A stretch of DNA of 64,000 nucleotides from WTAW01 sp964406575 (GTDB lineage Bacteria > Acidobacteriota > Aminicenantia > Aminicenantales > Aminicenantaceae). Location of the stretch: contig CAYOSH010000019.1 of assembly GCA_964406575.1 (NCBI GenBank), positions 1 to 64,000 on the forward strand, given 5' to 3'. This document shows positions 7,545 to 15,361 of this stretch, piece by piece (the stretch's first letter is position 1; each line of letters opens with the position of its first letter). Under the pieces are notes generated by a model. The model saw only the letters and a list, made by a program, of their open reading frames with translations, did not search any database and had not been told where the DNA came from. A program made the position numbers and the translations under genes.

Positions 7545-7992
7545 TCGTTATTGCTCCTTTATGTATTCATTCATTTTTTAAACTTATTTCATATGACGAC
7601 AATTACTATAAAAACCATCGATTATATATACCCTCAAATTCTGTAACTGTCAAGGTTTTTCTAACGGATCAGAAAATATCACGGGCTTTTGTTTCGTTCT
7701 GGATAAAGTTGTTGCAAATAGCGGTGTGTTCTGTCCCCGCTAGGCAGAAAAGTCACAGATTTGATACGAATAGGGAGTGCTTTAACGGTCGGTAACGATT
7801 TACTCTCGATAGAGGCGCAGGAGACCTCCAAAAAGCCAACACAGTTATTGGAATTTCAGCTTGACACACTACAGTATGTATATCATATTAGTAGTGTATA
7901 GCATGAAATGTTAAATACGCCTAAATACTTAAATATTTATACATTTTGAAGATTCTGAATGTGAAGAAGGCTATAATGCCTTAAAGGAGTCA
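7545..7992. other. Intergenic region before dsrE-like gene
   Basis: No coding sequence was found on either strand. The first half is AT-rich upstream DNA of the divergent 340-residue gene. The stretch near 7720-7745 (GTGTGTTCTGTCCCCGCTAG) resembles edges of mobile repeats but is too short to call. The last 130 bases hold the promoter and dyad described separately. Confidence 0.6.
7861..7897 (+). promoter_or_regulatory. Promoter embedded in a long dyad upstream of the DsrE-like gene
   Basis: TTGACA at 7861-7866 and CATATT at 7884-7889 with a 17-base spacer. ACACTAC (7866-7872) is inverted as GTAGTGT (7891-7897), and the inner AGTATG/CATATT arms extend the symmetry. A repressor dimer bound here would cover the entire promoter. 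The leader to the gene start is about 100 bases and very AT-rich. Confidence 0.5.
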
Positions 7993-8481
7993 ATGGTTAT
8001 GACAGAAGAGAAAAAGAAAAAACTCGCGATGGTTGTATTTAGCGGGGATTTGGATAAACTTTTTGCAGCTTTTTCGATAGCCACGGGTGCTGCGGCAGCC
8101 AACATGGATGTGACCATGTTTTTTACGTTCTGGGGTTTGCGTGCGCTCAAGAAAAAGGTCAAGACAGGAAAAAGCTTCATGGGAAAAATGCTCGGCGCTA
8201 TGTATCGGGGAGATATCGATAGAGCAAACCCGAGCAAAATGAGCTTCGGCGGGTTGGGCCGCTGGATGTTCAAAAAGATGATGAAAGCGAAAAAAGTTCC
8301 GCCTCTCTCCGAGCTTCGACAGATAGCGCTGGACCTTGGAGTCAAAATGTACGGATGTCAGATGAGCATGGAAGTCATGGAGATCCCCCGCGAAAAAATG
8401 ATCGATGGAGTAGACAAATGTGTTGGCGTGGCCTTTTTTGTCGAGCAGGCTCAACAGGCCGATGTCTCATTGTTTATTTGA
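7993..8481 (+). CDS. DsrE/DsrF/DrsH-like family protein
   Basis: 162 residues; AAAGGAG precedes two ATGs (7993 and 7999), and the second has better spacing. The fold is recognisable: KLAMVVFSGDLDKLFAAFSI, then MDVTMFFTFWGLRALKK, a variable central part, and a C-terminal part with VKMYGCQMSMEVMEI, the conserved Cys region of this 'peroxiredoxin-like' DsrE subgroup. Members bind or relay sulfur or occur near redox enzymes; the partner is not visible here. It is a single gene, convergent with the flavoprotein gene. Confidence 0.85.
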   Translation: MVMTEEKKKKLAMVVFSGDLDKLFAAFSIATGAAAANMDVTMFFTFWGLRALKKKVKTGKSFMGKMLGAMYRGDIDRANPSKMSFGGLGRWMFKKMMKAKKVPPLSELRQIALDLGVKMYGCQMSMEVMEIPREKMIDGVDKCVGVAFFVEQAQQADVSLFI

Positions 8482-8568
8482 GGATTGTTCAGTCATTCTT
8501 AAAGCGATCCATCATCGCAGGAACAAAACATTTTTCGAACCACAATGATTCCTCAAGTCCGAGGAGTA

Positions 8569-9804
8569 TCATCTTAATCTTGAGATAAAAGGCAACCGCG
8601 AATAGCTTTTGGTTCCGTGAATAACAGCAGCCAGTTTGAAGTAAAGCCTCGGATTCCGGAAAAAGAAATAGCCGAAATGGCGCAAATGGCTGTAAAAAAG
8701 ATTCCGAAACCGCAGAGATATTTTTAGTTCTTTTATGATGGGAGCCAAGTTAGACTTATAAGATTCTAACAAAACAGATCTCTCACCCGATTCGAAAAAA
8801 TCACTGATCGCATCGGCCGCACACTCTGCGCTTTTGTGGGCATAATAGATCCCCTCACCGGTGAGAGGGTCTGCGAATCCTGCCGCATCCCCCACGAGAA
8901 TTACCATGTTGTCGCCCGGCATTTCCATAAAATTACCGGCAGGACCGAGGTGGGAAGGAAGATGTGATAACTCCCCTACATCGATCTCCGTGACATGTTG
9001 CAGAAAATTCAAATATTTTTCCTTGACGTTCTTCTCCTTCCTGATCAATCCCCAGAGCCCCACAACAAACTGTTCCCCATGGGGGAAGATCCATCCATAC
9101 CCGCATCTCACTCTTCCCAAAAAACATCTCGGGACAGGCCGGCAAAATTCTGGCTTGATTTTATCCAAGGAAATCGAGTTCTGAAAAGCCAGTCCTGAAT
9201 TTCTATGAAAATCCATATCCGGAAAAAGCCTCGCTCTCACCACACTGTTCACGCCATCTGCCCCGACAATGATCTTCCCCGTAAATCTATTTTTTTCTTG
9301 AGTTTCATTTCTTGCATTAAACTCATTATTAGCAATAATTTCATCCATTTCTTCGGATGTATTCCCCTCTTCGAATTTCTTTCTAGGGCGCGTGTAGACG
9401 ACTCCCGACTGAAAATCGATCTCTGTGGCCTGCTTCCCAAACTGAAAAAGGCAGCCTTTCTGCTGGGCCAATGACACAAGTTTTGCATCATATTTTTCTC
9501 GGTTGATAAAATAGAAAGGTTCGGGCGAACTCTGATAGATCTTCTGTTTATATTTCTCATAGATCGCGTAATCCTCGGAAGTGCTTTCTGTCGAAAACTG
9601 CTGGGCAAATGGTACTTTGTAAACCTCTTCCAGCAGTTTTCTAGTCTTCCATGTCAACGCTCCACCACAGAGCTTCGGCCTGGGGAAATGTGATTTGTCT
9701 AAAACGAGAACGTCAAACCCCTTTTCTGCAAGCAGATATCCTAAACTTGATCCTGCAGGTCCTGCCCCGACGATGAGGATATCATGCGTGCGTGTGACAC
9801 TCAT
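8569..9804 (-). CDS. Geranylgeranyl-reductase-family FAD-dependent oxidoreductase
   Basis: 411 residues from ATG 9804. FAD Rossmann motif ILIVGAGPAGSSLGYLLAEK near the N-terminus and the second FAD motif LVGDAAGFADPLTGEGI around residue 275, with PKLCGGALTWK after the first domain, the PxxxCGG feature of geranylgeranyl-reductase-like proteins. Family members reduce isoprenoid double bonds of lipids or quinones, or hydroxylate aromatic rings. Downstream (same strand) of a phytoene-desaturase-like gene and 122 bases from it, so a shared isoprenoid or carotenoid-type pathway is suggested but not proven. Confidence 0.85.
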   Translation of the reverse strand: MSVTRTHDILIVGAGPAGSSLGYLLAEKGFDVLVLDKSHFPRPKLCGGALTWKTRKLLEEVYKVPFAQQFSTESTSEDYAIYEKYKQKIYQSSPEPFYFINREKYDAKLVSLAQQKGCLFQFGKQATEIDFQSGVVYTRPRKKFEEGNTSEEMDEIIANNEFNARNETQEKNRFTGKIIVGADGVNSVVRARLFPDMDFHRNSGLAFQNSISLDKIKPEFCRPVPRCFLGRVRCGYGWIFPHGEQFVVGLWGLIRKEKNVKEKYLNFLQHVTEIDVGELSHLPSHLGPAGNFMEMPGDNMVILVGDAAGFADPLTGEGIYYAHKSAECAADAISDFFESGERSVLLESYKSNLAPIIKELKISLRFRNLFYSHLRHFGYFFFRNPRLYFKLAAVIHGTKSYSRLPFISRLR

Positions 9805-9926
9805 TTGAGTATTAAGGCAACACAATATTTAAACACCATTGATTGTCCTGAATCATTCAAAAAAAACGAGAGTTTTCGAAAGTTGTCCACAAACGGTCCC
9901 AATATTTATCCGAACGGCTTCGACAT

Positions 9927-11441
9927 TTATATGGGAAGCCTGGTCACAAATGGTTTTTTATCGCGCTTACAAATAAGCTGAATGACGTTGCGGCCAGACG
10001 CAGCTACCATGGGCACTCCCCCGCCCGGCTCCACCCATTGACCGGCCATGTAAAAATTTTCGAGTCCCGGCAGAGTTTTGCTCATAGGCATAAAAAACGT
10101 CTCGGTTGTGCAATCCCATCCAAGTGCACTTCCCTTCCAGTTCCCTGTGTATCGCTCAAAAGTGATCGGTGTGGCCACATCCCACATCTCGACTTGCGAT
10201 GAAAAACCAGGAAACCGCTCATCCAACGCAGCAATCAACGTGCTGGCAATTTTTTCTTTTTCTGCTTTGTAATCATCCGTATTTTCCCGCAATGTCTTCC
10301 AATAGTCATAATCCGAGTCAAAAATAAGTCTCACCACGGTTTTTCCTGCGGGAGCAAAAGAGTCATCAAAGTTATAGATTATGGGCCGGAGCCATTCGAT
10401 CTCCTTCCCGGCAATCGTCACAGGCTTATTCAGAGGAAAAATCGTCCCTATCGCCGAATGAGGAATATCTTCGAAAGTGCGGTTCACGCCAAAGGCTATC
10501 AGCAGAGTCGAAGGGCTGACGGGAAAGCGATCGAAATATCCGCGGATCTTTGGATTGATATATTTCCCTTCGAGCATTTCAAAAATGGTGGCGCGTCCAT
10601 CGGCAGCAGAGATGACAGTATCGGCCCGATGTTCGCTTCCATCTTCCAGGCGAACTCCTACGGCACGGTGCTTCTCGACCAATATCTTGGTCACGCGCGC
10701 CCTGTAGTTAATTTCTCCGCCCATCTCGCGAAAATGGTGTTCTACAGCCTGTGAAAGCTTAAGCGGGCCGCCTTCAGGGAAACCCGCAGATTTCTGATGC
10801 CCCAGAGCCAGAGCCATCTGGAAGAGCAGCACGGGAACATCCTCAGAAAAAAGAGCCCTCATCTGAAATACAGCCTCTTTGAGAAATGGGTCCTTAAAGC
10901 GGGAGGTAAAATCTTTGATCGTGATTTTTTTCCACTTCCCTATGGTTCGTAAAAGAGGAAACTTTGTCAGCATCAGCTTCATCTTGTCACCGAGACCGAG
11001 TAACTCCGGAGCTTTATCGAGCGGCATGTCGTACCTTATAAAAACTCGGGCTCCGCTGATAAAATCCCCAATCAATCCCTTATCTTCCGGAGCGAGTTCC
11101 TTCATGTGTTCTTCAAGGCGGTCGAGGTCATTATATACATAAAACTTCTGATCTTCTTTGCCTTCGACAATGAGGAAATGTTCATAATTGATCATCCTTA
11201 TTCTTGGAACGACCCCTAGTTCTTCCCAAATGCGGTAAAAGCCCACTCCCGGCCCAGAGCCCATGAGAAATGCCAATCCGCCGTTTATGGTGTAGGGGCC
11301 CCGCTCCCAGGAAGTGTTCAGCCCCCCCGGCCTTGTATCCTGCTCGAAAATCTGCGTGCCGTAGTGGTTCAGCCTTGCATAACAGCCTGCCGACAATCCG
11401 GCAATGCCCGCTCCGATGATGATGACCGATTTATTGTCCAT
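9927..11441 (-). CDS. Phytoene-desaturase-like NAD(P)/FAD-dependent oxidoreductase
   Basis: 504 residues. Start ATG 11441 is supported by GAGGAG seven bases upstream. N-terminal FAD motif VIIIGAGIAGLSAGCYARL, then FEQDTRPGGLNTSW, typical of CrtI/amine-oxidase-type flavoproteins. The C-terminal FAD signature is LENFYMAGQWVEPGGGVP. The family holds carotene desaturases and isomerases and all-trans-retinol saturase-like enzymes, acting on lipid substrates at the membrane. No phytoene synthase lies nearby, so a carotenoid role is not proven. Likely co-transcribed with the kinase gene upstream (75-base gap) and the geranylgeranyl-reductase-like gene downstream. Confidence 0.82.
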   Translation of the reverse strand: MDNKSVIIIGAGIAGLSAGCYARLNHYGTQIFEQDTRPGGLNTSWERGPYTINGGLAFLMGSGPGVGFYRIWEELGVVPRIRMINYEHFLIVEGKEDQKFYVYNDLDRLEEHMKELAPEDKGLIGDFISGARVFIRYDMPLDKAPELLGLGDKMKLMLTKFPLLRTIGKWKKITIKDFTSRFKDPFLKEAVFQMRALFSEDVPVLLFQMALALGHQKSAGFPEGGPLKLSQAVEHHFREMGGEINYRARVTKILVEKHRAVGVRLEDGSEHRADTVISAADGRATIFEMLEGKYINPKIRGYFDRFPVSPSTLLIAFGVNRTFEDIPHSAIGTIFPLNKPVTIAGKEIEWLRPIIYNFDDSFAPAGKTVVRLIFDSDYDYWKTLRENTDDYKAEKEKIASTLIAALDERFPGFSSQVEMWDVATPITFERYTGNWKGSALGWDCTTETFFMPMSKTLPGLENFYMAGQWVEPGGGVPMVAASGRNVIQLICKRDKKPFVTRLPI

Positions 11442-11516
11442 CCAATGACTCCTCAATTCATGAAGTTCCCACAGACTGACTTCATTCGATATCAATTCGA
11501 ACAAAGCTAAGTGTTT

Positions 11517-13922
11517 TTACTCTATATTCAAGCCTACCTTCTCGAGTAGCGCTACAGATCTTGGGTCAGAACGGATAGGACCATGCACGACATCGAGCAG
11601 GAAAAACGCTAAGAACGGCTCGCGCTCCTTATAAGCCGATTGGAGTTGTACATAGGCGTCATCCATCCTTCCAAGACCGAGGAACACGAGTGCTTTCTGG
11701 AAAGGGGAAATGTATCTTTGTTTGGCGATTTCATCCAATCGATCTAGAATTTTCAGAGCTTCGTCTGTTTTCCCCATTTGACCCAATACCCATCCCAACC
11801 ATCCGAGAGCGAATGTCATGCCTAACTGGGCGGCCTTCTGAAGATGAACGATCGCTTTTTCATAATCCTCTGGAGATAGAAAATAAAGCTGTCCGAGCCA
11901 AAGATGTGCCATGGGCAAGTTCGGCTCCATCTCTAGCGCTTTTGTAAGCTGTTCTCTTCCCTTTTCGATATCGCCAGCGTATCCCAAAACAACACCCAAT
12001 AAAGCACTCATGAGAGGAGATAGCGATTCCAATTCTAGGGCTATGTGCGCTTCTCCAACGGCCTCCTTATTCCGCTTCTGTGAAACTAAGAATATGCTGT
12101 ACCAACCATGTGCGTACGCGTTTTTCGGGTTGAGTTCTATACCCCGCTTGTAATTCTTCTCTGCCTCATTCCAGTCCCAATCGAAACACATATTTATAAA
12201 GCCCAAAGATGTGTATACATCACCCAGAGAGTTATCCAGCTCTAAGGCCTTACTTACGGAAGCCTTGGCTTTGGAAAAAGCCTCTTTGGGATCGATAAAA
12301 CTCCACAGGCCAAACACATTAAAAACATCAGCGATCCCTACATATGGAAGGGCATAAGAGGGGTCCTTGGTGAGTGCCTGCTGATAACACTCGATGGCTT
12401 TCATCATGTCTCCCTCATGGCGCCTGTTCCAAAAATAGCGGCCTTTTAAATAAAGGTTGTAGGCTTCCTTGTCCTCAGTGTGGCGTTTGATGACCTTTGT
12501 CCTTTCTCCCTTGAGGAGTTTGATCCTCAGGTTGTCCACGATCCCCAGAGATATCTCATCCTGGATAGCAAAAATATCGTCCATGTCCCGGTCGTATCTT
12601 TCTGACCATATCTGATAACCATCTGAAACATTGATGATCTGGGCTGTGATGCGGAGGCGGTTTCCCGCTTTGCGAACACTCCCTTCGAGTACAGATTCGA
12701 CACTCAGTGTTTTACCGACATCGCGAATATCCAGATCCTTTCCTTTAAAGGCAAACGATGAACTCCGCGCAGCTACCCGTAACTCACTGATATGGGTCAA
12801 CGAATTGATGAGCTCCTCAGCCAGTCCATCACAAAAGTATTCTTGATCCTTCTGCGGGCTCAGATCCACAAACGGCAGGACAGCGATGGACTTTTGTTCG
12901 GTCTCCCTGGCGAGTGGTGCTGTGATCGTTTTTATCTCTCCGGAAATCTCTCGTGTAGTAGTGATATTCTCTTTTATGATCTTCAAGTCCGAGAGGATCT
13001 CCTCGGCATTCTGATACCTTTTTTTTCTATCCTTTGCCAAACACTTCAGTATCAAACGATTGAGATCGCCAGGAATATGGGGATTGATCGTTTGTGGGTT
13101 TAGAGGCATTTCACTCTTGTGCTTCATGCCAAGGGCAAAAGCAGAATCCGCATGAAATGGGACTCTTCCCGTAACCATCTCATAGAGAATAATTCCCAGA
13201 GAATACAGATCCGAACTCTGATCTACATCCTGTCCTTCCACTTGCTCGGGCGACATGTAATCTGGAGTTCCGATCATCACACCTGTATCGGTGATCCCTT
13301 CAGCATTCAATGAACGGGCGATCCCAAAATCCATGATGTGGGCATTACCAGATTTGTCGATCATAATGTTCTGGGGCTTGAGGTCTCGATGGACCACCCC
13401 CAGCTTGTGGGCTTCTGACAGTCCCTCACACACTTGCTCTGCGATGACGAGGGTCTTGCTGATGGACAACAGTCCGGCTCTTCTGATGAACGCCTTGAGG
13501 TCTTCTCCAGACACAAATTCCATGGTGATGTAGAGAATCCCCTCTGCCTCACCGAGGTCGTACATGCGACCGACATTCTTATGGACGATCTTCCGGGCAT
13601 ATTTTAACTCGTTGCTGAAGCGTTCGACCACCTTCGGATCATCCGCAATATCCGGCCTCAGCAATTTAAGGGCCACTTCTTCCTTTATTCTCCTGTCAAA
13701 CACCTTGTAAACTCTGCCCATCCCGCCTCGTCCGAGTTCTTCAAGAACATCATATCTGCCGGCAAATGTACTCCCTCTGGGCAAAGCTTTTGTGCGAATC
13801 TGCAGCGTATGGGTTTGAGAGAGAGACATATCCTTCCTTGGCTCAAGCGGCGTGGCGCACTTACCACAATAGATGGTATCAGGAGGGTTCTCGTGCTGAC
13901 ACTTGGGACATATCATCGTCAT
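11517..13922 (-). CDS. Ser/Thr protein kinase with zinc ribbon, FlgO/TolB-like domain and TPR repeats
   Basis: 801 residues from ATG 13922 (a second ATG lies six bases on; ribosome site weak). Order: zinc ribbon CPKC..CGKC at about 4-22; Hanks kinase with LGRGGMGRVYK, HRDLKPQN, MDFGIAR and GTPDYMSPEQ, all catalytic residues present (about 55-320); a domain of the kind fused to adenylate cyclases and kinases (SIAVLPFVDLS, YFCDGLAEELINSL, LEGSVRK, about 355-480); then about six TPR-like repeats to the end. No transmembrane segment is visible, so it is probably cytoplasmic. This architecture is frequent in Acidobacteriota-like genomes. Targets unknown. Confidence 0.9.
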   Translation of the reverse strand: MTMICPKCQHENPPDTIYCGKCATPLEPRKDMSLSQTHTLQIRTKALPRGSTFAGRYDVLEELGRGGMGRVYKVFDRRIKEEVALKLLRPDIADDPKVVERFSNELKYARKIVHKNVGRMYDLGEAEGILYITMEFVSGEDLKAFIRRAGLLSISKTLVIAEQVCEGLSEAHKLGVVHRDLKPQNIMIDKSGNAHIMDFGIARSLNAEGITDTGVMIGTPDYMSPEQVEGQDVDQSSDLYSLGIILYEMVTGRVPFHADSAFALGMKHKSEMPLNPQTINPHIPGDLNRLILKCLAKDRKKRYQNAEEILSDLKIIKENITTTREISGEIKTITAPLARETEQKSIAVLPFVDLSPQKDQEYFCDGLAEELINSLTHISELRVAARSSSFAFKGKDLDIRDVGKTLSVESVLEGSVRKAGNRLRITAQIINVSDGYQIWSERYDRDMDDIFAIQDEISLGIVDNLRIKLLKGERTKVIKRHTEDKEAYNLYLKGRYFWNRRHEGDMMKAIECYQQALTKDPSYALPYVGIADVFNVFGLWSFIDPKEAFSKAKASVSKALELDNSLGDVYTSLGFINMCFDWDWNEAEKNYKRGIELNPKNAYAHGWYSIFLVSQKRNKEAVGEAHIALELESLSPLMSALLGVVLGYAGDIEKGREQLTKALEMEPNLPMAHLWLGQLYFLSPEDYEKAIVHLQKAAQLGMTFALGWLGWVLGQMGKTDEALKILDRLDEIAKQRYISPFQKALVFLGLGRMDDAYVQLQSAYKEREPFLAFFLLDVVHGPIRSDPRSVALLEKVGLNIE

Positions 13923-13975
13923 AATCGGAGGCTTTATCTTTTTACCAGTTTCCCATAGTCGAGTCAAACAAATTC

Positions 13976-14091
13976 GAATTCGGGGGACAGCATAATTAAT
14001 TCAAACACGCAAGAGGGCAAAATCACACAAAAATCAATAAAAAACAGATTCAGGAATGGGCTGAGAATTAAGTATGCTGTCCCCCGAATTC
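13976..14091. repeat. Small inverted-repeat element (MITE/REP-like)
   Basis: Left arm 13976-14002 and right arm 14065-14091 are 27 bases each and match as inverted copies at 26 of 27 positions, with the core CGGGGGACAGCATA. About 62 bases lie between them, with no coding. Such 'GAATTCGGGGGACAGCATA' ends are seen beside IS200-like (REP-associated) transposases in other genomes, which is established-style knowledge but not checked here. The element sits upstream of the kinase and may carry or disturb its promoter. Confidence 0.75.
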
Positions 14092-14110
14092 TTTCTCTAA
14101 TTCTCTATAT

Positions 14111-14746
14111 TCAAAATACTGATTCAATCTTTTTTTCAGGCTCACGTTTTTTGTAAGCTTCCAACTTGTAAAGTCGCGCGATGGAATAACACTTGACCAC
14201 GATCAGGCCTGCGGCAAACACAGCCGCAAAAACCCAGAATTGGGGGAAAAAGATGAGCGTCAACGTGACGACGACCGTATTCGCCGGTTTTGCTAAAAAG
14301 CTAAAATTCAACTTGTAGACCCTGCGGTCGACCTTGTAAAAATAATTAATAGAGATCAAGCCAAACTTGATGAATTGATAACTCAAATAAAAATCTATGA
14401 AGGCAAAGTTGATCACAAAAAGAGCGACGGGCAGTGCAAGCTCGGGCTTAAAAACCAGATAGAGGACGTAAAAAAAGAGAAAGCCAACTCTATCGGCGAT
14501 GATGTCGATCTCTGCCCCCACGATTGTTTCCTGCTTGAAGAAGCGTGCCCAATTTCCATCCACGATATCCCCGATCCAGTGAACGATAAGACCGATATAA
14601 TTGTACGTGAGGTCCATCTTCACGATCGCCAGCATAAAAAATACAAGCGACCCGATAAACCTGATAATGGTGATCACATTCGGAACGCTAAAAGTGTTCT
14701 CCGGAGGGAGAGGAGAAAATATTTTTAATTTACGACTCTTTTCCAT
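14111..14746 (-). CDS. CDP-alcohol phosphatidyltransferase family protein
   Basis: 211 residues from ATG 14746 (GGAG ten bases upstream); an in-frame ATG 84 bases earlier would add a hydrophobic stretch. The complete family signature is present at about 74-99: D-x2-DG-x2-AR-x8-G-x3-D-x3-D in DIVDGNWARFFKQETIVG followed by AEIDIIAD. Several membrane helices follow. Such enzymes join a CDP-activated lipid or headgroup with an alcohol in the inner membrane (phospholipid synthesis). The specific alcohol cannot be told. Confidence 0.88.
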   Translation of the reverse strand: MEKSRKLKIFSPLPPENTFSVPNVITIIRFIGSLVFFMLAIVKMDLTYNYIGLIVHWIGDIVDGNWARFFKQETIVGAEIDIIADRVGFLFFYVLYLVFKPELALPVALFVINFAFIDFYLSYQFIKFGLISINYFYKVDRRVYKLNFSFLAKPANTVVVTLTLIFFPQFWVFAAVFAAGLIVVKCYSIARLYKLEAYKKREPEKKIESVF

Positions 14747-14922
14747 TTCGCTTGCACTCCTGGCGATAAGTCCTATTTCATACCAAAATAAAAATAGGCA
14801 GTCAAGGACTAGGATTGCTATTCTAAACAATATAGTTTTTTCTTCGTATAACTCTTTTGCAGATGTCTATTGCCGTGTATTTTCTTAAACGAATTTAAAC
14901 AGGAGAAAAAAAATTCTATTTT

Positions 14923-14958
14923 AACTAAATTTATAGTTGACAAACTAAATGATTAGTT
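14923..14958. promoter_or_regulatory. Two tandem BlaI-type operators
   Basis: AACTAAATTTATAGTT (14923-14938) and AACTAAATGATTAGTT (14943-14958) are both 16-base inverted repeats AACTA-N6-TAGTT, exactly 20 bases apart, about two helical turns. The first reaches the -35 box; the second fills the spacer. Autoregulation by the BlaI-like protein encoded just downstream is the simple reading. Confidence 0.7.
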
Positions 14959-14965
14959 GTATATT
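14937..14965 (+). promoter_or_regulatory. Promoter of the blaI-M56 pair, probably leaderless
   Basis: TTGACA (14937-14942), 17-base spacer, TATATT (14960-14965). The start codon ATG is at 14975, only nine bases after the -10 box, so transcription would begin at or within a few bases of the start codon. No ribosome-binding site can be seen before it. Confidence 0.7.
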
Positions 14966-14974
14966 GAAGCTACC

Positions 14975-15361
14975 ATGAAACAACTCACAAAAGCTGAAGA
15001 ACAGATCATGCATATTTTATGGGAATTAAAAAGGGGATTTGTGAAGGATATTATCGACCAGCTTCCCGATCCCAAACCCGCCTATAACACGGTCTCGACC
15101 ATAGTCCGGATCCTCGAAAAGAAAGGATTTGTCGACCACAGGGCCTTCGGAAATTCCCATGAATATTTTCCGACCATTCACAAAGAGGACTACACAAAAG
15201 CTTATCTGAAGAGTTTTGTCCGCAACTATTTCAGCGATTCCTACTCAGAAATGGTCTCCTTCTTCACCAAAGACAGGGACATGAGCCTCGAAGAATTGGA
15301 GGAAATCAAAAAAATGATCATTGAAGAGATCAAAAAACAAAAAAGGGACGACAATGAGTGA
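14975..15361 (+). CDS. BlaI/MecI/CopY-family repressor
   Basis: 128 residues from ATG 14975; a TTG 18 bases earlier would lie within the -10 box. Winged helix with LTKAEEQIMHILWELKRGFV, then PAYNTVSTIVRILEKKGFV, the family's recognition helix and wing, then a C-terminal dimer part. These repressors are cleaved or released when a membrane M56 protease senses an outside signal. It overlaps the M56 gene by eight bases (ATGAGTGA), so the pair is made together. Two operators sit over its own promoter. Confidence 0.92.
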   Translation: MKQLTKAEEQIMHILWELKRGFVKDIIDQLPDPKPAYNTVSTIVRILEKKGFVDHRAFGNSHEYFPTIHKEDYTKAYLKSFVRNYFSDSYSEMVSFFTKDRDMSLEELEEIKKMIIEEIKKQKRDDNE

